A DNA stretch of 64,000 nucleotides from Cupriavidus sp. P-10 (GTDB taxonomy: Bacteria; Pseudomonadota; Gammaproteobacteria; Burkholderiales; Burkholderiaceae). Both the position numbers and the translations under genes were made by a program. The notes under the pieces were generated by a model. The model made no database searches. It had not been told where the DNA came from and saw only the letters and a program-made list of their open reading frames with translations. Positions within the stretch are counted from its first letter, which is position 1, and each line of letters opens with the position of its first letter. Below are positions 34,937-44,251 of this stretch, piece after piece. Location of the stretch: positions 620,001 to 684,000 of the forward strand of contig NZ_AP025172.1 in the NCBI RefSeq assembly GCF_003402535.2. Reading direction: 5' to 3'.

Positions 34937-36166
34937 ATGAAAGTCCTCGTCCTATTGCAGCAATTCGGCATTATCGCCGCCGGGTTGTCGGTACTGGTCT
35001 TGACCGGGTGCGGTCGCGGTGACCCACCGACGCAGCAAGCTTCGGCTTCCCAGAAGAGCGTCCCGCAAACGGCTCAAGGTAGCGCTGCTTCCCCCGATGA
35101 ACAGATTAGCGGTGGGGGAAAGCTCAAGCTCAGTGCCGACGAAATCCGCTCGTCGGGTATCAAGACGGCGGTGTTGAGTGAAGAGGAAGTCAGCGAACAA
35201 TTGACGTTGACCGCAACGATTCGTCCCAATCAGGACCGCATCGTCCATGTTGCGCCGCGAGTAACTGGGCGTATCGTCAAGGTCCAGGTCAATCTGGGCG
35301 AGGCTGTGCGAGCTGGCCAGACACTCGCTGTGCTCGACAGCTTAGAAGTCGGCGAAGCGCATTCGGCCTATCTTCAAGCCAAGACGGCCCAAGCGGTGGC
35401 CAAAGCCGACTTCGAGCGGGCGGAGGCGCTGCACGGCGAACAGATCATCGCCCAGAAGGATCACATGCGCGCTCATGCCGAATACGAAAAATCGAAGGCG
35501 GCATTCGCCGCCGCCGCCGACCGCCTGCGCATGCTGGGCGTGAGTCAGGCGCCCTCGGCCGATGGCAGGGCAGTCTCCACGTTCCCGCTGATTTCTCCCG
35601 TTGCCGGAACGGTCATTGAAAAGCACGCCATCTTAGGCGAGTTGGCGCAGCCGGACAAACAGCTTTTCGTCGTGGCGGACCTTTCCCGGTTGTGGATCGA
35701 GGCTAACCTGTTCGAAAAGGATTTCAGCCGAGTCCAGCTCGGTGCGCCGGCCATTGTCACCGTCGCAGCCTATCCCGACGAAGCCTTTCAGGGTCGGCTC
35801 ACCTACATCGCGGCCGTCGTCGACAAGGAGACGCGGACTGTCCAGGCTCGGGTGGAAGTCGCCAATTTAGACGGACATCTCAAGCCGGAAATGTTCGCTA
35901 CGGCCGCCATTCAAACGAGCGGCGGCAAGCGCCAAAAGGCCCTTTTGCTGCCCGAGGAGGCGGTGGTCTTGATGCAGGGCCAACCGACGGTCTTTATCGA
36001 GCTTAGCAGTGGCGGCTTTGAGCCACGCGCGGTGGAATTGGGTGAAAAACTACGCGGGCGAGTCGTGCTCAAGAAGGGGCTCGCAGTGGGCGACCGGGTG
36101 GTGACGGAGGGGACCTTTTCTCTCAAGGCGCGCCTGATGAAGGCCCAGTTGGGCGAAGGCCACTAG
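34937..36166 (+). CDS. CzcB-like periplasmic adaptor, lipoprotein type
   Basis: A 409-residue membrane fusion protein whose start at 34937 gives a lipoprotein signal with lipobox LTGC (Cys near residue 19). A lipoyl hairpin (HVAPRVTGRIVKVQVNLGEA), a short coiled coil and a barrel domain (VAGTVIEKHAILGELAQP) follow. Unlike CzcB it lacks a His-rich N-terminal segment. An earlier in-frame ATG at 34871 overlaps the previous stop and is an alternative start. The pump gene follows after 9 bp. Confidence 0.87.
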   Translation: MKVLVLLQQFGIIAAGLSVLVLTGCGRGDPPTQQASASQKSVPQTAQGSAASPDEQISGGGKLKLSADEIRSSGIKTAVLSEEEVSEQLTLTATIRPNQDRIVHVAPRVTGRIVKVQVNLGEAVRAGQTLAVLDSLEVGEAHSAYLQAKTAQAVAKADFERAEALHGEQIIAQKDHMRAHAEYEKSKAAFAAAADRLRMLGVSQAPSADGRAVSTFPLISPVAGTVIEKHAILGELAQPDKQLFVVADLSRLWIEANLFEKDFSRVQLGAPAIVTVAAYPDEAFQGRLTYIAAVVDKETRTVQARVEVANLDGHLKPEMFATAAIQTSGGKRQKALLLPEEAVVLMQGQPTVFIELSSGGFEPRAVELGEKLRGRVVLKKGLAVGDRVVTEGTFSLKARLMKAQLGEGH

Positions 36167-36175
36167 GAGGCCGCC

Positions 36176-39100
36176 ATGCTGAGCCGCCTCGTCGATCTGT
36201 CGCTTCGCTACAAGGTGCTCGTGTTGGTGGGATTCGCCGTGGTCGTTTTCCTCGGCGTGCGAGCCTGGTTGACGATGCCGGTGGACGCCTTTCCCGATGT
36301 CACGCCGAACCAGGTAAATGTCTACACAGAGTCGCCCGGACTGGCTGCGGAGGATGTGGAGAAGCTTTTGACTGCCCCGATCGAGACTTCCATGGCCGGC
36401 TTACCAGGTGTCGAGCAGATTCGCTCGGTGTCGCTCTTCGGGCTGTCATATGTCGGCGTCTATTTCAAGGATGACTTGGACATCTATTTTGTCCGACGGC
36501 TCGTCGGCGAAAAGCTGCAGGAGGCGCGCGAGCGCATACCGACGGGCTATGGCGAGCCAACCTTGGGACCGAATAGTTCCGGACTAGGTCAAGTGTTCTG
36601 GTACACGATTGAGTCGGCCGACGAGAAACTCTCGGCAATGGATCTGCGCACCCTGCATGACTGGAGCGTACGCCTTATGCTGCGTACGGCTCCGGGGGTG
36701 GATGACGTGACGACGTGGGGCGGCCAAGAGAAGCAATATCAAGTCTTAATCAATCCCCAAAAGCTCATTAAGTACAGTCTGAGTTACAAGGCCGTCATGG
36801 AGGCGCTCGCGGCGAATAACCGGCAAGTAGGCGGACAGTATGTGAATCTTGGCCAAGAGCAGTATCTAGTGCGCGGTCTGGGGCTAGTTGCCAATACGAC
36901 GGACATTGGCAATATCGTCGTCGCCGAGCGGGAGGGAATTCCGATTCACGTGCATGAAGTGGCGGAGGTGAAGGAAGGCCCCGCTGTCCGCTTTGGCGCA
37001 GTTACCCGAGACGGCCAGGAGGTCGCCCTCGGAATTGCACTAGCCCGCATCCACGAAAACGCAAAGCAAGTCGTGGATGCAGTGAAGCAGAAGCTTCAGC
37101 TTGCTCAGGAGGCACTCCCTAACGGGGTTACGCTGAACCCGGTTTACGACCGTACGGACATCGTCAAGAAGGCCCTGAAGACCGCTGAGAGCGCCTTGAT
37201 CGAAGGCTCGATTCTGGTGGCAATTGTGTTGTTCTTATTTCTTGGGGAAGTGCGCTCGGCCCTGGTAGTGATCCTCGCTCTTCCCCTCGCTATGCTAATG
37301 GCATTCCTGCTGATGCAGCAGTTCGGCCTCTCCGCCAATTTGATGTCGCTGGCTGGCCTGGCTATTGGCATTGGCATGATGGTGGACGGTGCGGTGGTGA
37401 TGGTGGAGAACAGTTTCCGGCTGCTCTCGCATCAAGTGGGAACTGCCGTGAACCGCACCCATGTCATCCTTGAAGCGGCGCGCGAGGTGATCAATCCCAT
37501 CGCCTTCGCCATCCTCATCATCATTGTGGTTTTTCTGCCTCTGTTCTCCCTCACCGGGCTGGAAGGTAAGCTCTTCAAGCCAATGGCGCTCACCATTACC
37601 TTTGCCATGGCCGGCTCGCTGATCCTTACGCTAACGCTGATTCCGGTGCTCTCGGCGCTGATCCTGAAGCCCAAGGTGGAAAAAGACACCGTCTTGGTGC
37701 GCTGGGTCAAGACGGCTTATCTACCCCTGCTCGAGCGCGCATTGGAAAACAAGAAAAAGGTGTTTGCCGCCGCCCTGGTGCTGTTAGCCGCGGCGTTGGC
37801 TGTGTTCCCATTTCTCGGCAAAGAGTTCATGCCTACCCTGCAGGAGGGAACCATCATGTTCCGAGTGACTGGCATCCCTTCGACCTCGCTGGAGGAATCG
37901 GTACGCATCTCCCAGACCATGAATGTCGTGCTCAAGCAGCAATTTCCCCAGACCAAGTCGGTCTTAGCCACCATTGGTCGGGCAGAGAAGGGGGAGACTA
38001 ACGACGCCAACTACATGGAGGTACTGGTGGATGTGAAGCCGCCGGAGCAATGGCAGGAAAAGATTACGATTCCAGAGCTCTCTGATCGAATGAAGGAAAC
38101 ACTTGAGCGCGCGCTGCCCACGGTGGTACTAGCAAATACCCAGCCAATTCAGATGCGGGTTGAGGAATTGATTTCCGGTGTTCGTGCCACACTTGCGCTC
38201 AAACTCTACGGGGCCGACCTCGCCGTGCTTGACCGCTTGGCGGCTCAGATCAAGCCTGTGCTCGGGTCGGTTTCCGGGGTAGCCGATCTTTCGCTGGAAG
38301 CGAACAAGGGTAAGCCTCAGCTTGTGGTGAAGGTCAACCGGGAAGCGGCAGCGCGCTTCGGCATCAACGCCGATGACATCCTAGAGGTCGTCCAGGCCGG
38401 CATAGGTGGCAAAGCGGTTAGCACCCTCATCGATGGGGTGCGTCGCTTCGACATTCAGGTCAGACTCGACGGCGCATACCGCGACAGTCGGCAGGCAATC
38501 AGCGACATACCGCTGCGCACCCAGGCCGGGGCGCTCGTGCCGCTGTCGCGAGTCGCGACGGTGGAAATGGACGAGGGATATACATTCGTACGCCGTGAGC
38601 AACTCCAGCGCTACGCCGTGTTGCAAATGGACGTAAAGGGCCGCGACGTGGACGGCTTCGTGCGTGAAGCCGAAGCAAAGATCCGGGGCCAAGTCAAGCT
38701 CCCCGAGGGCTATTGGATCGAATGGGGTGGTGCTTTTGAGAATCAGCAGCGCGCTATGGCGCGGCTGGTGCTGATCGTGCCGCTCACCATCGGGCTCATC
38801 TTCCTGCTGCTGTATACAGCATTCAATTCGCTTACCCACGCCACTCTCATCATCGCTAATGTGCCGTTCGCCGTGATCGGCGGTGTCTTCGGGTTGGCAT
38901 TGACGGGCCAGTACGTCTCTGTGCCGTCCGCCATTGGATTCATCGCCGTCTTTGGCGTGGCAATGCTGAACGGCATTGTATTGGTCTCTTTTCTAAACGA
39001 TCAGCGCCGCCAGGGCCTGTCGATCCGCGAGGCGGTGCGCCAAGGCGCGACGCTTCGTCTGCGCCCGGTGTTAATGACGGCCTCAGTGGCAATACTCGGT

Positions 39101-39268
39101 CTGGTGCCCATGCTGCTTTCGCAAGGGGTGGGAGCGGAGGTTCAGCGACCTTTGGCGACCGTAGTTGTCGGTGGCCTCATCACATCAACAGCGCTCACGC
39201 TCTTGTTGTTGCCGCTTATGTACGAGTGGGTGGCAAGTCGGGCGGAACGCAAACGTGATTCGACCTGA
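36176..39268 (+). CDS. HME-RND heavy-metal efflux pump, not of the CzcA subtype
   Basis: A 1030-residue RND pump with two large periplasmic loops and twelve membrane segments. The fourth helix reads AIGIGMMVDGAVVMVEN: Asp404 and Glu411 are present, but the position of the first Asp of the DFGxxxD motif of CzcA is Gly398. This pattern separates it from HME1 (Co/Zn/Cd) pumps and is closer to HME3-type pumps; the cation cannot be named from sequence. AGGAGG lies just before the ATG. It forms an operon with the two upstream genes, and a P-II-like gene follows 48 bp later. Confidence 0.9.
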   Translation: MLSRLVDLSLRYKVLVLVGFAVVVFLGVRAWLTMPVDAFPDVTPNQVNVYTESPGLAAEDVEKLLTAPIETSMAGLPGVEQIRSVSLFGLSYVGVYFKDDLDIYFVRRLVGEKLQEARERIPTGYGEPTLGPNSSGLGQVFWYTIESADEKLSAMDLRTLHDWSVRLMLRTAPGVDDVTTWGGQEKQYQVLINPQKLIKYSLSYKAVMEALAANNRQVGGQYVNLGQEQYLVRGLGLVANTTDIGNIVVAEREGIPIHVHEVAEVKEGPAVRFGAVTRDGQEVALGIALARIHENAKQVVDAVKQKLQLAQEALPNGVTLNPVYDRTDIVKKALKTAESALIEGSILVAIVLFLFLGEVRSALVVILALPLAMLMAFLLMQQFGLSANLMSLAGLAIGIGMMVDGAVVMVENSFRLLSHQVGTAVNRTHVILEAAREVINPIAFAILIIIVVFLPLFSLTGLEGKLFKPMALTITFAMAGSLILTLTLIPVLSALILKPKVEKDTVLVRWVKTAYLPLLERALENKKKVFAAALVLLAAALAVFPFLGKEFMPTLQEGTIMFRVTGIPSTSLEESVRISQTMNVVLKQQFPQTKSVLATIGRAEKGETNDANYMEVLVDVKPPEQWQEKITIPELSDRMKETLERALPTVVLANTQPIQMRVEELISGVRATLALKLYGADLAVLDRLAAQIKPVLGSVSGVADLSLEANKGKPQLVVKVNREAAARFGINADDILEVVQAGIGGKAVSTLIDGVRRFDIQVRLDGAYRDSRQAISDIPLRTQAGALVPLSRVATVEMDEGYTFVRREQLQRYAVLQMDVKGRDVDGFVREAEAKIRGQVKLPEGYWIEWGGAFENQQRAMARLVLIVPLTIGLIFLLLYTAFNSLTHATLIIANVPFAVIGGVFGLALTGQYVSVPSAIGFIAVFGVAMLNGIVLVSFLNDQRRQGLSIREAVRQGATLRLRPVLMTASVAILGLVPMLLSQGVGAEVQRPLATVVVGGLITSTALTLLLLPLMYEWVASRAERKRDST

Positions 39269-39316
39269 CAACACGCTGTACTGCTTCGCAACGGAACCGC
39301 TGTGAGGGGAATACCA

Positions 39317-39658
39317 ATGAAAGAGATCAAGGCATTTATTCGACAACACCGTATCGCCAACGTCATAGAGGCGCTGAAAGACTCCGGTCACTGTGACATG
39401 AGTAACTCCGGAAATGGGTGCCACAACGTCACGGTATCGAAGGTGCAGCGGCCGCTAGCGAGTGGGGATCCCACGCAGCAACACTATTCGATGGAGCTTG
39501 CTGAAGCCGTTATCGCAGAGTATAAGCTCGAACTCGTATGCGCTGACGACGTGGCCGCTATTCTGACTGATGCCATTGCAAAGGCCGCAGCCACTGGGCA
39601 ACCAGATGCGGGGTGGATATTCATGAGTGAAATTCAGCACGCGGTGTGTATCCACTGA
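39317..39658 (+). CDS. P-II-like protein at the end of the second efflux operon
   Basis: A 113-residue P-II-like protein: MKEIKAFIRQHRIANVIEAL is the usual first strand and helix, YKLELVCADDVAAILTDAI matches the second half, and it ends GWIFMSEIQHAVCIH. The T-loop region is replaced by a short Cys/Asn-rich segment (CDMSNSGNGCHN) that could bind metal. GAGGGGA upstream supports the start. Genes of this kind are often placed beside CusA/CzcA-type pumps. It is probably co-transcribed with the pump. Confidence 0.8.
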   Translation: MKEIKAFIRQHRIANVIEALKDSGHCDMSNSGNGCHNVTVSKVQRPLASGDPTQQHYSMELAEAVIAEYKLELVCADDVAAILTDAIAKAAATGQPDAGWIFMSEIQHAVCIH

Positions 39659-39740
39659 TTTCCGCGTCCTTCCCTTTGCTTCCCTCGGTTGAGAGTGCTG
39701 GACCCGTTTGGTATCGGTTCATGGACCTACGGAGCCGAAA

Positions 39741-40292
39741 ATGAGATGTCTCGGAGTAGTGGCATTGCTTGCATTGAGCAGTGCGGCCTGCGTACCGTTT
39801 GTACAGCCCACTGACAGCCCGCGTGCCCGCGCTCGAATATCGGTGGAAGGCTTGGCACCCGACGCAAGGTTTGCGGGCGTCGATATCGGCCGTGAGCCCA
39901 GCTGCAGAACGTTATCGCGGTTTGACTTGATCCCGGTTGCCCGCGCCGCTTCAGCAGAACTGACGCCGACTACCGAGAACGCCGTGGATGCAGCATTTGC
40001 GCTTGACATGGATGACCCGAGAATCATGGAGCCAAAGTCGTTTGTTCGCGAGGTCTGGATTGAAGCAGGATACCAGGTTCGCGTCAGCGTCTATGCTTCA
40101 CATCTGCCGCGAACCCTTTACCGTGCCGTCGTCTTTGTGCCGATCGACGGTGAGGACTACGAAATCCGAATGACAAAGCGCGCGCTGAAAGTCGTTCGTC
40201 ATGACCACCGATGCGCCAGTTGTGCGTCAGTGCCGGTCCAGACCTCGCGTTCCCGTTGCCAGCCGGCACAATCGGCGGCATCACCTTCTTGA
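39741..40292 (+). CDS. Putative lipoprotein
   Basis: A 183-residue protein with a lipoprotein signal (MRCLGVVALLALSSAAC, lipobox SAAC). The mature part is beta-rich with AFALDMDDPRIMEPKSFVRE and LPRTLYRAVVFVPIDGEDYEIRM. The last 30 residues are Ser/Arg/Cys-rich and may arise from a frameshift near 40200, as they overlap a different frame. GGAG upstream supports the start. No family is recognised. Confidence 0.55.
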   Translation: MRCLGVVALLALSSAACVPFVQPTDSPRARARISVEGLAPDARFAGVDIGREPSCRTLSRFDLIPVARAASAELTPTTENAVDAAFALDMDDPRIMEPKSFVREVWIEAGYQVRVSVYASHLPRTLYRAVVFVPIDGEDYEIRMTKRALKVVRHDHRCASCASVPVQTSRSRCQPAQSAASPS

Positions 40293-40609
40293 TCCCGGCG
40301 AGCGAAATCCACTGGAAACCTCGCCCGAAAACTGTAACTGCTAGCACTACATGGACGGCTTGGCCAGCAGCAGTTCGCGGCTATGACGCAGAAGGTCCTG
40401 CTCGATATTGGTGTGCCAGGCTCCCAGGTCCAAGCAAGGGGAAGCGAAGTCGCGTGAAACGAAAGTTAACGCGGTATTACAGTTTTGCAACAATCGGCGC
40501 TTTCCCAGCCGAAGCTATAAAATTCGGGCGAGTCATCGCGAAGCCTTTTTATCGGCGTCTGCGAGTGAATTTTCATGATAATTGTCACGTCTATCTCGCA
40601 TCTAATTTC
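40293..40609. other. Region upstream of czcN
   Basis: Contains the ATTACA-type promoter (40476) shared with the czcN remnant. The long frame from 40211 reads through this region but only its part after 40610 resembles a protein. Confidence 0.5.
40476..40530 (+). promoter_or_regulatory. ATTACA-type promoter of czcN
   Basis: ATTACAGTTTTGCAACAAT followed 38 bases later by GCTATAAAATTCGG. It matches 31205-31259 with the same spacing and resembles 6691 upstream of czcI. Confidence 0.5.
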
Positions 40610-41251
40610 GTGGCGGCTACCGCGCGTTCTTCGGCATCCCGAGCAGTTTTTTCGCAAACGATTGATGCGTATTTGACGCGCCATCGCATCGGCCTATGGC
40701 GCGCTGTCGTGTTGCTTGTCTTCGTGTGCCTCGTTTTTGGCCACTCGAGGTGGGATGGCACGTGGGTGTCTCCACTGCTCCTCACCTTTGGCATGCTTGG
40801 GGTCACACTTGCAACCGTGGGTAGACTTTGGTGCGCGCTTTACATTTCCGGTAGAAAGAACAATGAACTTGTGACCTCTGGTCCTTACTCAATCTGTCGC
40901 CATCCACTCTACGTCTGTAATCTGCTTGGGATTCTGGGATTGGGGGCAATGACGGAGTCGATCACACTCATGGCGATACTGGCCGCTGCATTTGCGATTA
41001 TGTATCCGGCAGTTATCCGGCGTGAGGACAACTTCCTCGCCTCGTCGTTTGCGGAGTATGCCGGGCGAACGCCGGCATTCTTTCCGCGTCCTGCGCTCTA
41101 CAGAGCCGAGAAGAGCTGGACGGTCCATGTCGCGTCCTTCCAGCGAAATATCGCAGACTCGATATGGTTCCTCGGCCTGTCTATCGTCGTAGAGTCATTT
41201 GACCTATTGCACGACATAGGCATACTTCGAGCCGTTGTCTCGCTTGTTTGA
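40610..41251 (+). CDS. czcN: CzcN-like membrane protein of the isoprenylcysteine methyltransferase family
   Basis: A 213-residue membrane protein with the segments GRLWCALYISGRKNNELVTS, GPYSICRHPLYVCNLLG and a C-terminal YPAVIRREDNFLASSFAEYA that define the PEMT/ICMT methyltransferase fold and match CzcN, encoded upstream of czcI in C. metallidurans. The length also fits. The start is uncertain: no ATG precedes the conserved part in a good position, so GTG at 40610 is proposed, with GTG at 40565 as an alternative. Function in metal resistance is unproven. A broken CzcI-like gene follows, as in the czcN-czcI order. Confidence 0.72.
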   Translation: MAATARSSASRAVFSQTIDAYLTRHRIGLWRAVVLLVFVCLVFGHSRWDGTWVSPLLLTFGMLGVTLATVGRLWCALYISGRKNNELVTSGPYSICRHPLYVCNLLGILGLGAMTESITLMAILAAAFAIMYPAVIRREDNFLASSFAEYAGRTPAFFPRPALYRAEKSWTVHVASFQRNIADSIWFLGLSIVVESFDLLHDIGILRAVVSLV

Positions 41252-41484
41252 TCGCTTTCGAAATCATCATGGCGGGGGCTTTAAGATTGCAAGGTCATGA
41301 AACGAGGGCGAGGGTGTTGCCCAGTCGTTGCCGCCGCTACCCTCGGATTAGATCGAGCGGCCTGCCATGTTTGCGGGACCCCATCATCATGGCATCGTGC
41401 CTTGCCTTCGGCGTCGCCAAATTGGTACGCTGCCTTGCAAAACACTTCGCAATAAAGGGCGACGCTGGCCCAGAATTTCTGCCC

Positions 41485-41839
41485 ATGTCCCGCATTGTGG
41501 TCTTCTTTCTCGTGCTGCTCATGCCGCTCCAGGTGCTGTCTGCGCCGTGGCGGTATCTCATGCAAGCTCCGGATCGTATAGTCGAGCACATGGTCGAGCA
41601 TGCGCAGCATCTCCCGCATCACCATGACGACGACGGCACCATCCACCATGGTGGCGGCAGCGGAATCGCTTGGGCATCAACTCGATTTTGACTACGGCAC
41701 CAGCCTGAGTGCGGCATTACCAGACGTTCTGGCGCCATCCGCTTCCGAGCATAGCCAGACGGAGCCGATATTTCTCGCTTTCGCGCTACCAGATAGGTTC
41801 TTCGACCTCCCGCATCCGCCTCCGCGTCCCGCTTGGTGA
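41485..41839 (+). pseudogene. Frameshifted CzcI-like gene
   Basis: The first frame reads a signal peptide (MSRIVVFFLVLLMPLQVLSA) and HLPHHHDDDGTIHHGG. The following sequence ESLGHQLDFDYGTSLSAALP up to PPPRPAW is in another frame (41600-41839). The signal peptide, His cluster and P-RPxW ending match the layout of czcI at 7182. One frameshift near 41650 breaks it. It lies 233 bp after czcN. Confidence 0.65.
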
Positions 41840-42042
41840 CGACGCCGGGACGGCATCCATTGAGGGTGGCGCAACTGTATGTCGCCATCCTGATGCGTCG
41901 CAGTACGTGATACTGCCGCTCGGCCATTTCCCAATCTGATCGGTGAGTGCTGACGCCGGGCTAATGATAGCCCTGCCTCCTGCACTCTGTGCTCACGCCG
42001 GTTACCCAGTCGTTGTGAAGGTTGCCCTGGGAGGGCTTTGCA

Positions 42043-43238
42043 ATGCGTATGCAAATTGTACGGAATTTCCTCTGGCTGGTGCTCGGCCGGGGCCTGCAGG
42101 TAGTATTCGGAATCGTCAGTATTGGCATGATTGCGCGCGCCATCGGGCCGGAAAGCTTTGCCGCGTTCCAGTACGCACAATCGCTGGTGCTGATTGCTTC
42201 ATCGGTGGCTCTGATCTGTGGGGCCGAAGTCGTCGTCCCGCGATTGGTCGGCGACCGGGCACCCGCAGCCCAGCACAGGTTGCTTGTCCATGTATTTGCG
42301 CTGCGTGGAGCCGCGGCCATCGCGGGATACCTGATTGTGATGGCGGTGTTGGCGCTGACAGAGGATGACAAGGTCATCGTCCTGACCGCCGTCATCTTCG
42401 GCATACCCATCCTATTCTATGAACCCTTTGGCACCGTCCGAGCCTGGCTTTCCGGGTCGCGGCAATCGGGGCACTGTACTTGGCGGGATCCCGCGCGGTG
42501 CCGGCTTTCGCGTGGGTGTTCGTCGGCGAGGCCATGATCTGTGCGTCGCTGCTAGCCTGCTACTACCGCAAGCGCAGCCCTCGCGTGGCGGTGAGCATCG
42601 ACATCAGCCTGGCCAGGCGGCTGCTGCGCGACGGCGCGACGCTCTGGGTCAGCCTGATGCTGATGCTGCTGGCGAAGCGCATCGATCAACTGCTGCTCAA
42701 GCCGCACATCAGCCTGTTCGAGTTGGGCGGCTATGCCGCCTCCATGCAGGTGCTGGACAACTTCATACTGCTCGGCGCAATCGTGACAACCTCCGTTGCA
42801 CCGATGGTGATCTATGCCCAGCCGACCTTTGCGCGGGTCCGCCGCAATGTGCTGTACGTCGGCGCAGGCATGCTGGCGACTGGCATCGTGGGGGGCGCGG
42901 TGCTTGCGTTCTGCGCGCCCTGGATCATTGCGCTGATCTACGGTGACCACTATGAGGCCGCAGCCGACCTGCTGAGGCTGTCGGCGATGGCTTCCGGGCT
43001 GGTGGACGCCGCGCTGACGTTGCTGGTGGTCTATCTGCGCAAGCCACGCTGGCTGGTGGAGAAATGGTTTTTGGTGCTGTCCACCATGATCGTGGTGGAT
43101 CTCATCATGATCCCGATGTTTGGAGCCCGTGGCGCAGTCTATGGCTATGTCGCGGGCAATGCGGTGGCGGTGCTGGTGGGCATCGGCTTTCTTGTCCGAT
43201 CGCGCGAACCGATGGCGACAAGGCAGCAGCCTGTGTAA
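42043..43238 (+). pseudogene. Frameshifted polysaccharide flippase (Wzx/MATE-like)
   Basis: Two frames form one oligosaccharide flippase of about 400 residues: MRMQIVRNFLWLVLGRGLQV to about residue 140 in the first (42043-42460), and AAIGALYLAGSRAVPAFAWV to the end in the second (to 43238). About twelve membrane helices are expected. The break lies near 42452, and a few residues may be missing. GGGAGGG precedes the ATG. Codon use is G+C rich like the ArnA-type gene. It would export lipid-linked oligosaccharides if intact; here it is probably dead unless the shift is a reading error. Confidence 0.7.
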
Positions 43239-44102
43239 ACAGGCCGCCGGTTCGTCATCGCCGCCGCGGCTTCTGCCGATTCGCCTTCTAAGTGCTGCGC
43301 GGATGGACATCTCCCGAGGAGCGGATAAGCAATTCGGCCCGTTGCTACGCGATAGCTTTCCGGTTGCAGGAAATTTCACACTTGCTTCGCAGGACAGGGC
43401 CCACCAACTTTACGTTTGCGAGACCTTCTATGAAGGCGTCATATTTGTGGCGGTACACCCATCTTGCGCTACGCCTCAACTTCGTCCCTCACCCATCGCA
43501 CAAGGTTCTGCGCAATTCCGCATTGGGACGATCCGGTCATCGGGGGGGGGCGCGTCTGGCGTGGGAGGGGGAGGAGCCGCGAACGCATGCCCACAGCGCT
43601 ACCGTCGGCAGCGGGGTTGGCCTGTCACGCCAACGGATCAGTTCGAGCGCTATCGCATTCAATGCGGGAAGGGATTGCGTTAGCTGCGATCGCGCGAGAC
43701 GAGGAGGGGAGATACGACGCTTTCGCTTAGCTTACCGGAATGTAATGCCAGCGTAACGGCCAGGTGGCCGACGGTTTCATAGCATGGCATTGGGTACGAA
43801 CAGGTCGCAGGCAGCAGGTTCTCAGCGATTTGCGGAAGCGCAGCAGCAGGAAGTACTGCCTACCGCACAAGACGTTCAGGGCGCGGTGCGCAGAGCAACA
43901 GCGTGGCAAGTTGCCGAGTAGGGTAACGAAGATTGGTGCTGGACGTCGTGTCAATCTGCCGAATGCTCGTGGGTCACGCCTCTATGTCGAACGCAGCCGG
44001 CTTCCACATACGTAAGGCTGCCTTGCTCCCAGTGCTGGCCCGCGCGGGCGTAAAAGTGCATCTTGATCGGCGTCCCCCTGGGGGTATGAAGCTAGGCAGC
44101 AA
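43239..44102. other. Eroded region between flippase and two-component remnants
   Basis: No intact gene. A G-run (GGGGGGGG) occurs near 43540. The CzcE-like tail at 43920-44015 is the only recognisable fragment. Confidence 0.5.
43920..44015 (+). pseudogene. CzcE/CopH-like C-terminal remnant
   Basis: The reading KIGAGRRVNLPNARGSRLYV followed by ERSRL resembles the end of CzcE (PGAAGVRVYIERSKL), and the DNA matches czcE near 17180-17212 at roughly three quarters of positions. Upstream sequence is not recognisable. Confidence 0.4.
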
Positions 44103-44233
44103 AAGCAATGTCATTGATGTGGTCTTCCCAGCGGTCGCACACCAAAAGCGACGACGGCTTCACGACAATACTGATCCCGACGGGTCGCGACACGTGGCTG
44201 CGCACTCGAGGGGGTCAGCGGCCGAACGAGGTG
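44103..44233 (+). pseudogene. Response-regulator C-terminal remnant
   Basis: Pieces SKSNVIDVV and then, after a frameshift, TKSDDGFTTILIPTGRDTW and LRTRGGQRP align with the end of the OmpR-type output domain (compare [20 protein letters not shown] and [10 protein letters not shown] in CzcR). It runs directly into the start of the sensor kinase, as czcR does into czcS. Confidence 0.5.
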
Positions 44234-44251
44234 CCACTTTCGCTGAGGGCG

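Noticed and set aside
34871..36166. Adaptor start at 34871
   Set aside because: Kept only as an alternative; the start at 34937 gives a proper lipoprotein signal with LTGC.
42419..42946. Separate GC-rich open frame inside the flippase
   Set aside because: Overlaps the two true flippase frames and has no membrane pattern.
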